A DNA stretch of 64,000 nucleotides from Rhodoferax ferrireducens. Its GTDB lineage: Bacteria > Pseudomonadota > Gammaproteobacteria > Burkholderiales > Burkholderiaceae_C. A model generated the notes under the pieces. That model was not told the origin of the DNA. It saw only the letters and a program-made list of their open reading frames with translations, and ran no database searches. This document shows positions 53,154 to 62,282 of this stretch, one piece after another. Position 1 is the first letter of the stretch, and each line of letters begins with the position of its first letter. The translations under genes and the position numbers were made by a program. The DNA lies in assembly GCF_003347515.1 (NCBI RefSeq), contig NZ_QEII01000276.1, positions 16,185-80,184 of the forward strand, given 5' to 3'.

Positions 53154-53828
53154 TTAAAACAGATCAAGTATGCGCCATCCGCGCTGGGTGGCGATCGCGC
53201 GCAGCCCCTCATCCGGGTTGGTCGCCACCGGGTGGTTCACTTTCTCCAGCAGGCTCAAATCATTCATGGAGTCGCTGTAAAAAGTGGTTTCGACATCGGC
53301 CCAGCCCAGGTCGCGACTGGCCAACCACTGCGCCACCCGGGTTATCTTGCCCTCGCGAAACGAAGGCACACCTTTGATTTCGCCGGTGATCCAGCCCGTG
53401 CCATCGGGTGCTGGCTCGCGCTCCAGTTCGACCGCAATCAATTCCCGCACGCCAAAGGCCTGGGCAATCGGGCGGGTCACGAATTCGTTGGTGGCGGTGA
53501 CGATGAGCACCTCATCGCCGCGCTGCTGGTGCTCTCGCACCAGCGCCACCGCCTGGGGTTTGATGGCTGGTTGGATCACAGCGCTCATGAAATGGGCGTG
53601 TGCCGCTTCCGAACTGATAGCGCCTTGGCGCCGAACCGCGTCCGTGGCAAAGCGCACATAGTCGTGGATATCAAGTGTCCCAGCTTTGTAATGGGCATAA
53701 AACTCGTCGTTGCGGAGACTGAAATCTACCGGATCCGTCCAGCCAATGGACGACGTGAAAACGCCCCAGGCGTAGTCGGAATCGAGAGGCAACAGGGTAT
53801 GGTCGAGATCGAAAAGGGCCAGTTTCAT
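53154..53828 (-). CDS. HAD-IB family hydrolase (phosphoserine-phosphatase-like)
   Basis: This 224-residue phosphatase has the first HAD motif FDLDHTLLPLDSDYAW at the N-terminus, motif II within REHQQRGDEVLIVTATNEFVTRP, and motif III/IV in FYSDSMNDLSLLEKVNHPVATNPDEGLRAIA. This pattern is that of the HAD-IB group (SerB-like, PGP-type). Substrate is unknown. It sits between pcnB, across a gap of about 170 bases, and hda, from which it is separated by 4 bases, so it probably shares transcription with hda. Confidence 0.9.
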   Translation of the reverse strand: MKLALFDLDHTLLPLDSDYAWGVFTSSIGWTDPVDFSLRNDEFYAHYKAGTLDIHDYVRFATDAVRRQGAISSEAAHAHFMSAVIQPAIKPQAVALVREHQQRGDEVLIVTATNEFVTRPIAQAFGVRELIAVELEREPAPDGTGWITGEIKGVPSFREGKITRVAQWLASRDLGWADVETTFYSDSMNDLSLLEKVNHPVATNPDEGLRAIATQRGWRILDLF

Positions 53829-53832
53829 GGGT

Positions 53833-54525
53833 TCAGGAATTTTCCATCATGGATTTGATCAGGGGAATGGTGATGCCCCGTTTGGTCTGCAGGGCGTAGC
53901 CGTCAATCAGGTCGAGCAACTCCATCAGGCTACCCAGGTCGCGGCTGAACCGGGTCAACATATAGTCCATCACCTCGTCGCCCAGGAAAACCCCACGCGC
54001 ATCCGCCGCCTGGCGTAACACCGCGCGCCGCTCGGGCTCGCTGAGCACATGCAGCTGAAAAATATGCCCCCATCCCAGACGGGTTCGCAGGTCATCACGC
54101 AACTTCAGGTCGGCCGGGGGCAACACGCCCGCGCCCAGCACGCCGATTTGCTGGGTTTGCGCGTTCACAAACCAGTTGAACGCCGCGTGCTGCTGCACGG
54201 CGGTGTACAAGTGCACTTCGTCCATCAGTACGGCCGACCAGCGCTCATCGAATTCTGGCGGCTCCAGCACGGAGGCATCCAGCCAGCCGACCGACGCGCC
54301 CTGCTCGCCCAAGGCCGTTTGAACTGCCTTGAGCAAATGCGTCTTGCCGCTGCCCTCGCTGCCCCACAGGTAAATGGGCACGGGTGAGCGGGTGAGAGAA
54401 CTTGATTTATCGCCGACCCAGAGTTCAAGGTGCCTCAAGGCCGCCTCGTTGGGTCCGGCAAAAAAACTGGCCAATGTGGGCCCGGTGGCCAGGCCGATGT
54501 CAAGGGCAATCTGCTTCATGGTCAA
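53833..54525 (-). CDS. hda: DnaA regulatory inactivator Hda
   Basis: This 230-residue AAA+ protein, with the beta clamp, stimulates ATP hydrolysis by DnaA to prevent over-initiation. It starts MKQIALDIGL with the clamp-binding motif QIALDIGL (start chosen 2 codons after MT); the P-loop is WGSEGSGKTHLL. Walker B is in WSAVLMDEVHLY, sensor 1 follows in VLPPADLKLRDDLRTRLGWG, and the end is similar to DnaA domain III. Three bases separate it from the upstream AI-2E-type gene. Confidence 0.93.
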   Translation of the reverse strand: MTMKQIALDIGLATGPTLASFFAGPNEAALRHLELWVGDKSSSLTRSPVPIYLWGSEGSGKTHLLKAVQTALGEQGASVGWLDASVLEPPEFDERWSAVLMDEVHLYTAVQQHAAFNWFVNAQTQQIGVLGAGVLPPADLKLRDDLRTRLGWGHIFQLHVLSEPERRAVLRQAADARGVFLGDEVMDYMLTRFSRDLGSLMELLDLIDGYALQTKRGITIPLIKSMMENS

Positions 54526-54528
54526 TCT

Positions 54529-55611
54529 TCAGCCCTTATATAGTTTGCTGGCAAGGTAATGCGTCTGCGTGCGTCGCATGGCCACCAGCAACACGGCGCT
54601 GGCCGGCAAGGCAATCAACACGCCCACAAACCCGAACAGCTGCCCAAATGCCAGCAGCGCAAAAATAACGGCCAGCGGATGCAGGCCGATGCGTTCCCCC
54701 ACCAAGCGCGGTGTCAGGAACAGACTTTCAATGAACTGACCCAAGCCGTACACCACCGTCACCATGATCAGCGCTTTGGCCGGACCCACGGTGGCCGCAA
54801 ACTCCAGCAACCCCGCCAGTGTGGCCAGAATCAGGCCCAAGCCGAAGCCCAGGTAAGGCACAAAAATAGCCAGTCCGGTAAAAATGCCAATGGGCAAGGC
54901 AAGATCAAGCCCAAACAGGGCCAGGCCGACACTGTAGAAAACCGACAAAACCAGCATCACCAGCAGCTGGCCGCGCAAGTACTGGCCCAATACGCCGTCC
55001 GCCTCTGCGGAAAAACTGTCGTAGGACGCGCGCAAATGCGGAGGCACAAGGACCAGCACCCGGGCCACAAACCCGTGCCAGTCCATCAGCAAATAGAACA
55101 GGGCGACCGGAATCAGCACGGCATTGCCAATGATGGCAAATGCCACGCTGCCGCCCAATTTGACTGAGGACATGACCGAACCAAAAGCGTCTTCGAAATT
55201 GGCACTGAGGTATTTCAAGACAAACGCCTTGATGCTGGCCACATCCAGCGAAAAATGAATACCAAACTGGGCCAGGAAGGGTTGCAGCGAGGTACTCACA
55301 CTTTCCAGCAGCACCGGCACCTGCTCACGCAGGAGGGGCAACTCCTTGACCAGAATTGGAACCATCAGCAACAGGACACTGAGCAGGGCGATGATAAACA
55401 GAACCTCGACCAGGACTACCGCCACCACCCGTGGCAGGCGGCCACGACCGAGCGTGTCGAGCCAGTCCACCAGCGGCGTCAGTGCATACGCCAGAATCGC
55501 GGCCACGACAAAGGGGGTGACGACCGGCGCGAGCTGCCACAGGGCCAATGCGCTGATCGCGGCAATCAGGCCCCAAGCGCTGGCTCTTTTTTGAGTTGAA
55601 GTAAATTGCAT
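54529..55611 (-). CDS. AI-2E family transporter
   Basis: This 360-residue membrane protein (start ATG 55611, MQFTSTQKRASAWGLI) has about eight helices and the typical PF01594 pattern: a loop domain between helices 2 and 3 (LPLLREQVPVLLESVSTSLQPFLAQF), LFYLLMDWHGFVARVLVLVPPHLRASYDSFSAEADGVLGQYLRGQLLVMLVLSVFY, and IESLFLTPRLVGERIGLHPLAVIFALLAFGQLFGFVGVLIALPASAVL. The name is from AI-2 export in YdgG/TqsA; the family also includes Na+/H+ antiporter-like members. The frame continues antisense across purM, but that part is not a gene. It is divergent from purM. Confidence 0.9.
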   Translation of the reverse strand: MQFTSTQKRASAWGLIAAISALALWQLAPVVTPFVVAAILAYALTPLVDWLDTLGRGRLPRVVAVVLVEVLFIIALLSVLLLMVPILVKELPLLREQVPVLLESVSTSLQPFLAQFGIHFSLDVASIKAFVLKYLSANFEDAFGSVMSSVKLGGSVAFAIIGNAVLIPVALFYLLMDWHGFVARVLVLVPPHLRASYDSFSAEADGVLGQYLRGQLLVMLVLSVFYSVGLALFGLDLALPIGIFTGLAIFVPYLGFGLGLILATLAGLLEFAATVGPAKALIMVTVVYGLGQFIESLFLTPRLVGERIGLHPLAVIFALLAFGQLFGFVGVLIALPASAVLLVAMRRTQTHYLASKLYKG

Positions 55612-55704
55612 GTAGATGGCTGAGGACAAACCCTTAAAATCTGGGCAAATTCTATAGGGCGCTATTGAACCGCCCACTCCGACGCCTTTATCCACGCACT
55701 TTAC

Positions 55705-56748
55705 ATGACAACACCTAACGCATCCTCCCCCCTTTCCTACAAAGACGCCGGTGTCGACATAGACGCGGGTGACGCGCTGATCGAACGGATCAAACCCCTG
55801 GCCAAGAAGACGATGCGCGAAGGCGTGCTGGCGGGGATCGGTGGCTTTGGTGCCCTGTTTGAAGTGCCCAAGCGCTACAAGGAGCCGGTGCTGGTGAGCG
55901 GCACCGATGGCGTCGGCACCAAACTGAAATTGGCTTTTGAATGGCAGATGCATGACACCGTGGGCATCGATCTGGTGGCCATGAGCGTGAACGACGTGCT
56001 GGTGCAAGGGGCCGAACCGCTGTTTTTCCTGGATTACTTTGCCTGCGGCAAGCTCGATGTGGACACCGCCGCCGCCGTGGTGGGTGGTATTGCCCGCGGC
56101 TGTGAGCTGTCCGGCTGCGCGCTGATTGGTGGCGAAACGGCCGAGATGCCCGGCATGTACCCGGCTGGTGAATACGACCTGGCGGGATTTGCCGTCGGCG
56201 CCGTCGAAAAATCGAAAATCCTGACCGGCGCCGACGTGAAACCCGGCGATGTGGTGCTGGGCCTGGCGTCCAGCGGCGTGCACTCCAATGGTTTCAGCCT
56301 GGTGCGCAAATGCATTGAGCGTGCCGGCGACAAGCTGCCCGCCACGTTGGACGGAAAACCCTTCAAGCAAGCCATCATGGAGCCGACCCGCCTGTATGTG
56401 AAAAACGTGCTGGCGGCGCTGGCGGCCCACCCGATCAAGGCGCTGGCCCACATCACCGGCGGCGGTCTGCTGGAAAACATCCCGCGCGTGCTGCCCGAGG
56501 GCCTGGCCGCGCAGCTGATCAAAGGCAGCTGGCCACAAACCGAGCTGTTTGCCTGGCTGCAGGCCACCGCCGCGATTGACGATATCGAGATGAACCGCAC
56601 CTTTAACAACGGCATCGGCATGGTGGTGGTGATTGATGCCGCCAGCGCTGCCGCCTGCGCCGCCATGCTGCGCGAGGCGGGCGAGACGGTGTATGAGATT
56701 GGGGTGATTGCGCCTTGCGGTGAGGGTGCGAGCGTTACTGTGGGCTGA
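55705..56748 (+). CDS. purM: Phosphoribosylformylglycinamidine cyclo-ligase
   Basis: This 347-residue AIR synthetase makes aminoimidazole ribotide with ATP in purine synthesis. The sequence [44 protein letters not shown] is the typical start. ATP and substrate motifs include [55 protein letters not shown] and [17 protein letters not shown], then [18 protein letters not shown]. It starts at ATG 55705 in a 93-base divergent gap shared with the AI-2E gene. Confidence 0.96.
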   Translation: MTTPNASSPLSYKDAGVDIDAGDALIERIKPLAKKTMREGVLAGIGGFGALFEVPKRYKEPVLVSGTDGVGTKLKLAFEWQMHDTVGIDLVAMSVNDVLVQGAEPLFFLDYFACGKLDVDTAAAVVGGIARGCELSGCALIGGETAEMPGMYPAGEYDLAGFAVGAVEKSKILTGADVKPGDVVLGLASSGVHSNGFSLVRKCIERAGDKLPATLDGKPFKQAIMEPTRLYVKNVLAALAAHPIKALAHITGGGLLENIPRVLPEGLAAQLIKGSWPQTELFAWLQATAAIDDIEMNRTFNNGIGMVVVIDAASAAACAAMLREAGETVYEIGVIAPCGEGASVTVG

Positions 56749-57406
56749 AAAATCCCAGGCTGGCGCTCGTGACGGCAGTGCAAATTCATTCGCCAGAACG
56801 TAAGCGCGGCTGCGACCGAGACTTTCTGGGAATGGACGAAGGGACATGACGGTCAGGGTAGACCCGTGGCCGACCCCAATGACAGACGCATTTCGCCCGG
56901 CCCCTCAACAGTCAGCTGATCCCAGCTGACTCCACGGACCGCATCAAGCCTGTCGAGGCCGTGCCTGGGGACCCAATGGGCGAAGAAAAAGGCGTTTGAA
57001 TTCCCTATGCTCTTAGCGTACGGCTACAGGACCTTCCGGATCGCCGAGCTCTCTCTGTATCACGTGCTCGGCAGGCTACCAGAGCCAAAACTGGCCCACA
57101 AATTCTTCTGACGAAGCGAATTTCCTATCCTCAACCAGCAGGAACAGGTAGCCCCAACGCGTGGACGATATTCATCAGTAGGGTGAGCGAGCCCTTGGAA
57201 ATTCGACGTTTGCATGGCGGCGTGGCGTGCGCCCGCCCGGGATTACATCGCGAATTCGAGCCCACCACCACCGCTACCGCAGCATCATGTGCCACAACAG
57301 ACCAAGGTGGCTGCAGCCCAGCCCCGCAAGGAACGACGGGGTTCACCTTGTGAACCCCGATGATGAAGCAGCGGAAGGAACTTGCGCCGACCTTGTCGCA
57401 CCTTGC
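56749..57406. other. Intergenic stretch with transposase remnant
   Basis: About 650 bases after purM have no complete gene. A 46-codon in-frame transposase tail lies at 56971-57111. A minus-strand frame (57131-57346) ends ISKGSLTLLMNIVHALGLPVPAG; that ending vaguely recalls XRE-type antitoxins but the N-terminal part does not, so I do not call it. Confidence 0.5.
56971..57111 (+). pseudogene. C-terminal remnant of a transposase
   Basis: The frame reads TQWAKKKAFEFPMLLAYGYR, then TFRIAELSLYHVLGRLPEPK and LAHKFF before TGA. The YGYR-x-F...YHxLGxLPEP...HxFF pattern is the end of a DDE transposase family that I cannot name with certainty (ISL3-like is possible). No upstream coding is preserved in the window. 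It shows past insertion downstream of purM. Confidence 0.45.
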
Positions 57407-58075
57407 TCAAACCGAACGACGGCGGCTCCGGGCGCCCAGCACCGCCAAGCCCAGTCCCAGCAGCGCCAGCGATCCCGGTTCCGGCACCTCGACGGCCCGA
57501 AGGGTATCGAGCGTGTACACCACGTTGCCGGGTGATGCGATGGTCACCGAACTGAATGGCGTGTCGGAGGTGAATCCGACGAACTGGCCGGTGCTGGATG
57601 CCGGAAATGGGTCGAATGCGCTGAGTGCAATATCTCCAAGGTCGGTGGTTGCCGAATAGGCACCTGCCGCGGTGGCAAATGTATTGATATCGATGCCGAA
57701 CGCAGCCGTCGCCGAATCAAAGGTAAAGGTGATCGAGTCGGTGCCCAGGAAGAAGCCAACGCCTGTACGGCCGAGTCCATTGGGGCTGCTCGATACGAGG
57801 AAAGTACTGGTCACGAGCGCATTACCCGTGCTGCTGTTGTACGTGATGCCATTGGCTCCGGTCCCGTTGGTGAACGTGGTGCCGGCTGAAAAGCCGTCCC
57901 AGTCTTCGAGCACCGATCCCGGATAGGCCGCATCGAAAGCTGCGCGTGAGCCAAATGACACGATGGCCGCCTGTGCGGCGCTGGTGGCAGCCATGAGCAG
58001 GGCGCCAGCCAGGATTCGGGACGTCAGAAGGATGGCGGAAGCCAGCAGGGCTTGGGAAATTCGTTTTGTCTTCAT
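57407..58075 (-). CDS. PEP-CTERM sorting-domain protein
   Basis: This 222-residue exported protein has an N-terminal signal peptide (SQALLASAILLTSRILAGALLMAATSAAQA) and ends in the sorting signal VPEPGSLALLGLGLAVLGARSRRR, with PEP, a helix and an Arg-rich tail. The middle is Ser/Thr/Gly-rich with TITF-type beta repeats, as in exosortase substrates that decorate the cell surface or exopolysaccharide. The enzyme that would process it, an EpsH-type exosortase, is not in the window. RBS taaggctcctggag lies upstream on the minus strand. It is followed by decayed DNA. Confidence 0.88.
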   Translation of the reverse strand: MKTKRISQALLASAILLTSRILAGALLMAATSAAQAAIVSFGSRAAFDAAYPGSVLEDWDGFSAGTTFTNGTGANGITYNSSTGNALVTSTFLVSSSPNGLGRTGVGFFLGTDSITFTFDSATAAFGIDINTFATAAGAYSATTDLGDIALSAFDPFPASSTGQFVGFTSDTPFSSVTIASPGNVVYTLDTLRAVEVPEPGSLALLGLGLAVLGARSRRRSV

Positions 58076-58343
58076 GTAAGGCTCCTGGAGTCAGTTTGAT
58101 TGACGCTGAAACCCCAATCGGTGTAGCGTTATTCCAAGAAAAGCAAAACCAGTGCCACAAGTTACATTTATTTTAATTCCTATAAGAATCAACGTATTAG
58201 GATGTTATCTGTTTTGCCTAGCCTTGCCTGAATGTAAATTTTTCCGACACTTGGGCAGTCGCGGATAGGAAATTGAAGGCTCTGTTCTCGTCAAGTAGTG
58301 ACGAGCCCATCTGGTGAGCCAAGCGAGTCGGAGACTGCTGGCG

Positions 58344-58373
58344 CCATTCATAGGGTCACCATTCATAGGGTCA
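58344..58373. repeat. Tandem 15-bp repeat
   Basis: CCATTCATAGGGTCA occurs twice in perfect tandem (58344-58358 and 58359-58373), just before GGTCTTGCATTGCAACATT. The GGGTCAGGTCTTGCATT string resembles REP-like sequences often found near toxin and transposase genes. The following gene is a decayed fic. It may mark a small insertion boundary. Confidence 0.55.
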
Positions 58374-58377
58374 GGTC

Positions 58378-59290
58378 TTGCATTGCAACATTAGCCGCTG
58401 GGAACGGCACGAGGATCAGCTCTCTAATCCTGCCGTTGAAGCCCTGCTTGAAAAAATTGAACTGAAATCGTTTGCTCTCGGGATGAACAAGAGGTGGCGG
58501 GCTATGCCGAGGTCATGGAGTTGCTCTTCAGCGCGTGGGAACATATCCCCTTTAATGAAAACCACATTAGCCAGCTCCACCGTGACTTGCTTGCCCATAG
58601 CATCAAAGATGAGCGGCATCGCGGAAAGTACAAAACCGTGTCGCAGCATTCGATGAGCACGGCAACGAAATTGCAACGACCTTCCAGACCGCATCCCCCT
58701 TTGATACCCCACGGCTGATGCGTGAGCTGGTCGAGTGGACACGAAACACCCGGGAAAGCCAGTCACTTCATCCACTCTTGATCATGGCCGTTTTCGTGGT
58801 GGTGTTTTTGGAAATCCACCCATTCGAGGATGGCAATGGTCGCCTCTCACGCATCCTGACGACACTTCTACTCATGCAAGCGGGCTATGTGTATGTCCCC
58901 TATAGCTCGCTGGAGAGCGTCAATGAGCAAAACAAACAGGGCTACTACATCGCCCTCAGACAAACGCAAGGCACGATTCGCACCGAAACGCCAAACTGGC
59001 AGCCGTGGACTACATTTTTCTTGAGCTCACTGTGTTCTCAAGTGAAGCGGCTCGAAGTAAAAATTGAGCGTGAACAGCTGCTTCTTGCCACACTCCCCGC
59101 GCTTTCAATTCAGCTTCTGACGATTGCCCGTGAGCATGGCCGTGTGACAGTCGCCAGTGCCGAAGCACAAACCGGGGCAAACCGCCACACGATCAAGCTC
59201 CATATTCGAAAACTCCTCGCTGCCGGGCAACTTGTACAGCAAGGCGCAGGCCGTGGTACTTGGTACAGCCCCGCCATGCAAAATTTATAA
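58378..59290 (+). pseudogene. Fic-family AMPylator-like gene with frameshifts
   Basis: Three frames together make one Fic protein. Frame one (to about 58480) gives LSNPAVEALLEKIELKSFA. Frame two gives DEQEVAGYAEVMELLFSAWEHIPFNENHISQLHRDLL and KYKTVS. Frame three gives AFDEHGNEIATTFQTASPFDTPRLMRELVEWTRNT and continues to the end. The catalytic Fic motif HPFEDGNGRLSR is intact in frame three. A winged-helix DNA-binding tail (VTVASAEAQTGANRHTIKLHIRKLLAAGQL) completes it. The N-terminal region is truncated. With at least two frameshifts it is inactive as written. The last frame may still yield a 190-residue protein from 58718. Confidence 0.75.
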
Positions 59291-59341
59291 TCCACCATCT
59301 GGTATTCATGGCCGCCTGACAAGCCCTTTCGTTAATTCCCT

Positions 59342-60532
59342 ATGTCCCAACCCGCCAACACCCCACGGCGCCTTCCCGCCGCCATCTGGGCGCTGGGCTT
59401 TGTCAGCCTGTTGATGGACATCTCGTCCGAGTTGATTCACAGCCTGCTGCCGGTCTTCATGGTTACCACGCTGGGCATCAGCGTGCTGGTGGTCGGGCTG
59501 ATTGAAGGCGCAGCCGAGGCCACGGCGTTAATCGTCAAGGTATTTTCCGGCGCTTTGAGCGATTACTGGGGCAAACGCAAACCACTGGCGGTGTTGGGCT
59601 ACGCCTTGGGTGCTTTTACAAAACCGCTGTTTGCACTGGCCACCTCGGCCGGCTGGATCGTCACCGCGCGTCTGGCGGACCGGGTTGGCAAAGGCATCCG
59701 CGGCGCGCCGCGTGACGCACTGGTGGCCGACATCACGCCGCCCGAATTGCGCGGTGCCGCATTTGGACTGCGCCAGTCGCTTGACACCGTCGGCGCGTTT
59801 CTGGGGCCCATGTTGGCGGTCGGCTTCATGCTGCTCTGGCAAGACGATTTTCGTGCCGTGTTCTGGATCGCATCGGTGCCGGCTTTCCTGTGCGTGGCGC
59901 TACTGGTATGGGGTGTGCATGAGCCTGATCGACCACTGCAGCCTAAGCGCCTGAACCCCATCAGCCGTGCCAACCTGGCCCGCTTGAGCCCCGCCTACTG
60001 GTGGGTGGTGGGCGTGGGTGCGGTGTTCACCCTGGCGCGTTTCAGCGAGGCGTTTTTGGTGCTGCGGGCTAGCCAAGGGGGGCTGGCGCTGGCCTGGACA
60101 CCCGTGGTGCTGATCAGCATGAACATCGTCTACGCGTCTTGCGCCTACCCATTTGGCAAGCTCGCCGACAAGGTGCGCCACACCTGGCTGCTGGGCTGGG
60201 GGCTGCTGCTTTTGATGGGCGCTGACGCTCTATTGGCCTACAGCAACAAGGGCGTGGTGTTTTGGTTGGGCGTGGCGCTATGGGGCTTGCACATGGCCAT
60301 GACGCAAGGCCTGCTGGCGGCCATGGTGGCCGACACGGCACCCGCGGATTTGCGCGGCACCGGCTACGGGTTTTTCAACCTGCTCAGCGGCGTGGCAATG
60401 CTGCTTGCCAGTGGCCTGGCGGGCTGGCTGTGGCAGGGCTGGGGCGCATCAACCACCTTCATGGCCGGCATCGGCTTTGCGGCGCTGGCCTTGTTGCTGC
60501 TGGTGCTGCAGCCGCGCGGCTTGGCGCGTTAA
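59342..60532 (+). CDS. MFS transporter
   Basis: This 396-residue permease has 12 predicted helices and the two-half layout of major facilitator proteins. The first half has LGFVSLLMDISSELIHSLLPVFMVTTLG, the conserved loop GALSDYWGKRKPLAVLGYALGAFTKPL (like the MFS motif A) and RLADRVGKGIRGAPRDALVADITPPELRGAAFGLRQSLDTVGAF. The second half has MTQGLLAAMVADTAPADLRGTGYGFFNLLSGVAML. It resembles the family close to ‘MFS, YttB-like’ exporters. Substrate is unknown. Its stop overlaps a convergent gene by four bases. Confidence 0.92.
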   Translation: MSQPANTPRRLPAAIWALGFVSLLMDISSELIHSLLPVFMVTTLGISVLVVGLIEGAAEATALIVKVFSGALSDYWGKRKPLAVLGYALGAFTKPLFALATSAGWIVTARLADRVGKGIRGAPRDALVADITPPELRGAAFGLRQSLDTVGAFLGPMLAVGFMLLWQDDFRAVFWIASVPAFLCVALLVWGVHEPDRPLQPKRLNPISRANLARLSPAYWWVVGVGAVFTLARFSEAFLVLRASQGGLALAWTPVVLISMNIVYASCAYPFGKLADKVRHTWLLGWGLLLLMGADALLAYSNKGVVFWLGVALWGLHMAMTQGLLAAMVADTAPADLRGTGYGFFNLLSGVAMLLASGLAGWLWQGWGASTTFMAGIGFAALALLLLVLQPRGLAR

Positions 60533-60981
60533 CGTTCGAGTTCAGGGACCTCGCGCGGCTTCATGCCGCAGAAGGCAAGTAGTTTGGTGACAGGCATCAT
60601 GCCTTGCCCAACGACGCGCTCCTTATTAAAGTCAGACCCAAACAGCACCTCTGGCGCCGTTGAAGCGGAATTGGAGAAAGCAAGGACCAGGATGTCTTTA
60701 TCGTCCTCTGGGGACATGACGCTCCAATGTGTGAAGCCGCGCTTGACAGCCAGATCGGTGTAGGCACACATGAGCCAGCGTGCGCCCGGTGCCGTTCTGT
60801 TGTGAAAACCCGGGACTTGAAGATACGACTTCTGCGGTTCTCGCTTCACCTCGGTGACGACAAGATCAAACGGCGCACCTTGGGCTTTTGAACTCGCCGT
60901 GTAGTGAGATGTCTGTGGCAAGGCCAGCCCGCAATAGGCGGCCAAGGCAATTGAAACGGAAAGTGTGTGTGCTATGCGCAT
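60529..60981 (-). CDS. Exported protein of unknown function
   Basis: This 150-residue protein has a signal peptide (MRIAHTLSVSIALAAYCGLALPQTSHY) and a mature part with QGAPFDLVVTEVKREPQKSYLQVPGFHNRTAPGARWLMCAYTDLAVKRGF and EVLFGSDFNKERV. It has three cysteines. The pattern resembles a small secreted family of unknown role in Comamonadaceae, but I cannot name it. It converges with the MFS gene, overlapping it by 4 bases. Confidence 0.7.
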   Translation of the reverse strand: MRIAHTLSVSIALAAYCGLALPQTSHYTASSKAQGAPFDLVVTEVKREPQKSYLQVPGFHNRTAPGARWLMCAYTDLAVKRGFTHWSVMSPEDDKDILVLAFSNSASTAPEVLFGSDFNKERVVGQGMMPVTKLLAFCGMKPREVPELER

Positions 60982-61037
60982 GGTGAGCCCAACGTGTTGA
61001 CAATGTCTCTCGAGTGATTTTTTAGCCTTCAGATACT

Positions 61038-61871
61038 CTATTGCTTTCTGGTATAAATATGATCAAACCTTTTTCCATCAATAAATGACGAGTATCTTAT
61101 TTTATTAACATCATCAACCGGGGTGAGAATAGATCTATGGTTTGACTTGTGGTACGGATGAGTAAACAACTCTTGCTTATCCGAATAAGCAAAAGATTGA
61201 AATTGCAATTCAGCACCATGCCAAGAGACATCATTGAACAAATAATTCCAATTACCACTACCATCATTGTTAAGCTTAAATCTGCCGCTGGCATCTTTTG
61301 TTACTTCAATCTGAACTACGCCTTGTTCGCTCGCCCATTTTCCGAGATAGCGATTTATATTTACATTATCCGGTAAAAAAGGATTTTGAACAAAATCAGC
61401 AGCTTGGAACGGTGTATTTTTTGACTTGCCTGTTGTTATTTGTTTTTTATATAGATTACATAATGGCGACGCCTTGTCTGTTTTGATATATTCATGCTGC
61501 ACTTCGCGACCCGCATAGTCCACGGCGCCAATCATCATGGAGTTGGTTTTAGCGGATAGCACGTTAAGATACCTACTTCTATCGTTTGAAGAAATTTGAA
61601 TTCCCTTACCGCCATCTTTCATTGCATAATTTGATATCTCAGTATCTTCCGAGGACCCTGTGATGCAATTAAATCGGTAAAGCTTGCTCTTACCCTCTTC
61701 AGTGAACTCGATAACGTCGGCCATACCGTTACGAAGTGGGATCATTGCCCAAATGCCAACAACAGGGTTAATGTTTTCGGTAGTTGATGGGGTTTCTTTT
61801 TTTTCGGACGAGTTGGCACACGAACACAACAGCATCGCAGACAAAGAAGTAACAAGTATTTTTTTCAACAT
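61038..61871 (-). CDS. Lipoprotein of unknown function, AT-rich
   Basis: This 277-residue lipoprotein starts at ATG 61871 (MLKKILVTSLSAMLLCSCANSS), with the lipobox ending at Cys18; the frame extends five codons more upstream. The mature part shows two repeats of a small beta pattern (VVGIWAMIPLRNGMADVIEF and YLGKWASEQGVVQIEVTKDASGRF), which may be two copies of a lipocalin-like or immunity-type fold. Base composition is much more AT-rich than the neighbours (many AAA, ATT and TAT codons), a sign of recent transfer. No partner is obvious. Confidence 0.7.
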   Translation of the reverse strand: MLKKILVTSLSAMLLCSCANSSEKKETPSTTENINPVVGIWAMIPLRNGMADVIEFTEEGKSKLYRFNCITGSSEDTEISNYAMKDGGKGIQISSNDRSRYLNVLSAKTNSMMIGAVDYAGREVQHEYIKTDKASPLCNLYKKQITTGKSKNTPFQAADFVQNPFLPDNVNINRYLGKWASEQGVVQIEVTKDASGRFKLNNDGSGNWNYLFNDVSWHGAELQFQSFAYSDKQELFTHPYHKSNHRSILTPVDDVNKIRYSSFIDGKRFDHIYTRKQ

Positions 61872-61886
61872 AATTTCTCGGCGCAT

Positions 61887-62282
61887 TCGGGGTTAATGGG
61901 GAGCGCCTTCATAGGCGAATGAATTCGCCGCCCCGCAACTTTTCGCGCAGGTTCGGTGGAATGATGGGTTGGACGAAGCCGCTACGCGGAGTAATCCCTC
62001 TCCGTCGTGACACGACTTATTCTGCGCGCTCAATCCTTCATTCTGATGGGTGACTTTGCAACACTTCGTGAGGATGCAGCAGCATGCAGACGCACAACAC
62101 CCATGATTTTGATCGCCAGTATTGACACCCATGTACTCATGGGTGGCGGCGGGTGGCACGGCCAGTCGGCTGGATGCACGGGCCATCGTGATGTCCTGAT
62201 TTGATCGATACCTGTCCTTCTAAAAATGGCTTTATGCTCATAAAAAGTCGAACATAGATGTTTTAAACTCCCTGGTAAATTC
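61887..62282. other. Intergenic stretch with possible repeat element
   Basis: The 400 bases carry no convincing gene. The minus strand reads NPSFHRTCAKSCGAANSFAYEGAPH in one frame, a peptide I recall as a translation of a dispersed repeat in Comamonadaceae rather than a protein. A palindrome GGCGAA-TGAA-TTCGCC lies near 61915. The next gene starts cleanly at 62283. Confidence 0.4.

Noticed and set aside
55612..56847. N-terminal extension of the AI-2E-type frame across purM.
   Set aside because: The extension is antisense to purM and has no membrane helices; ATG 55611 fits the family start.
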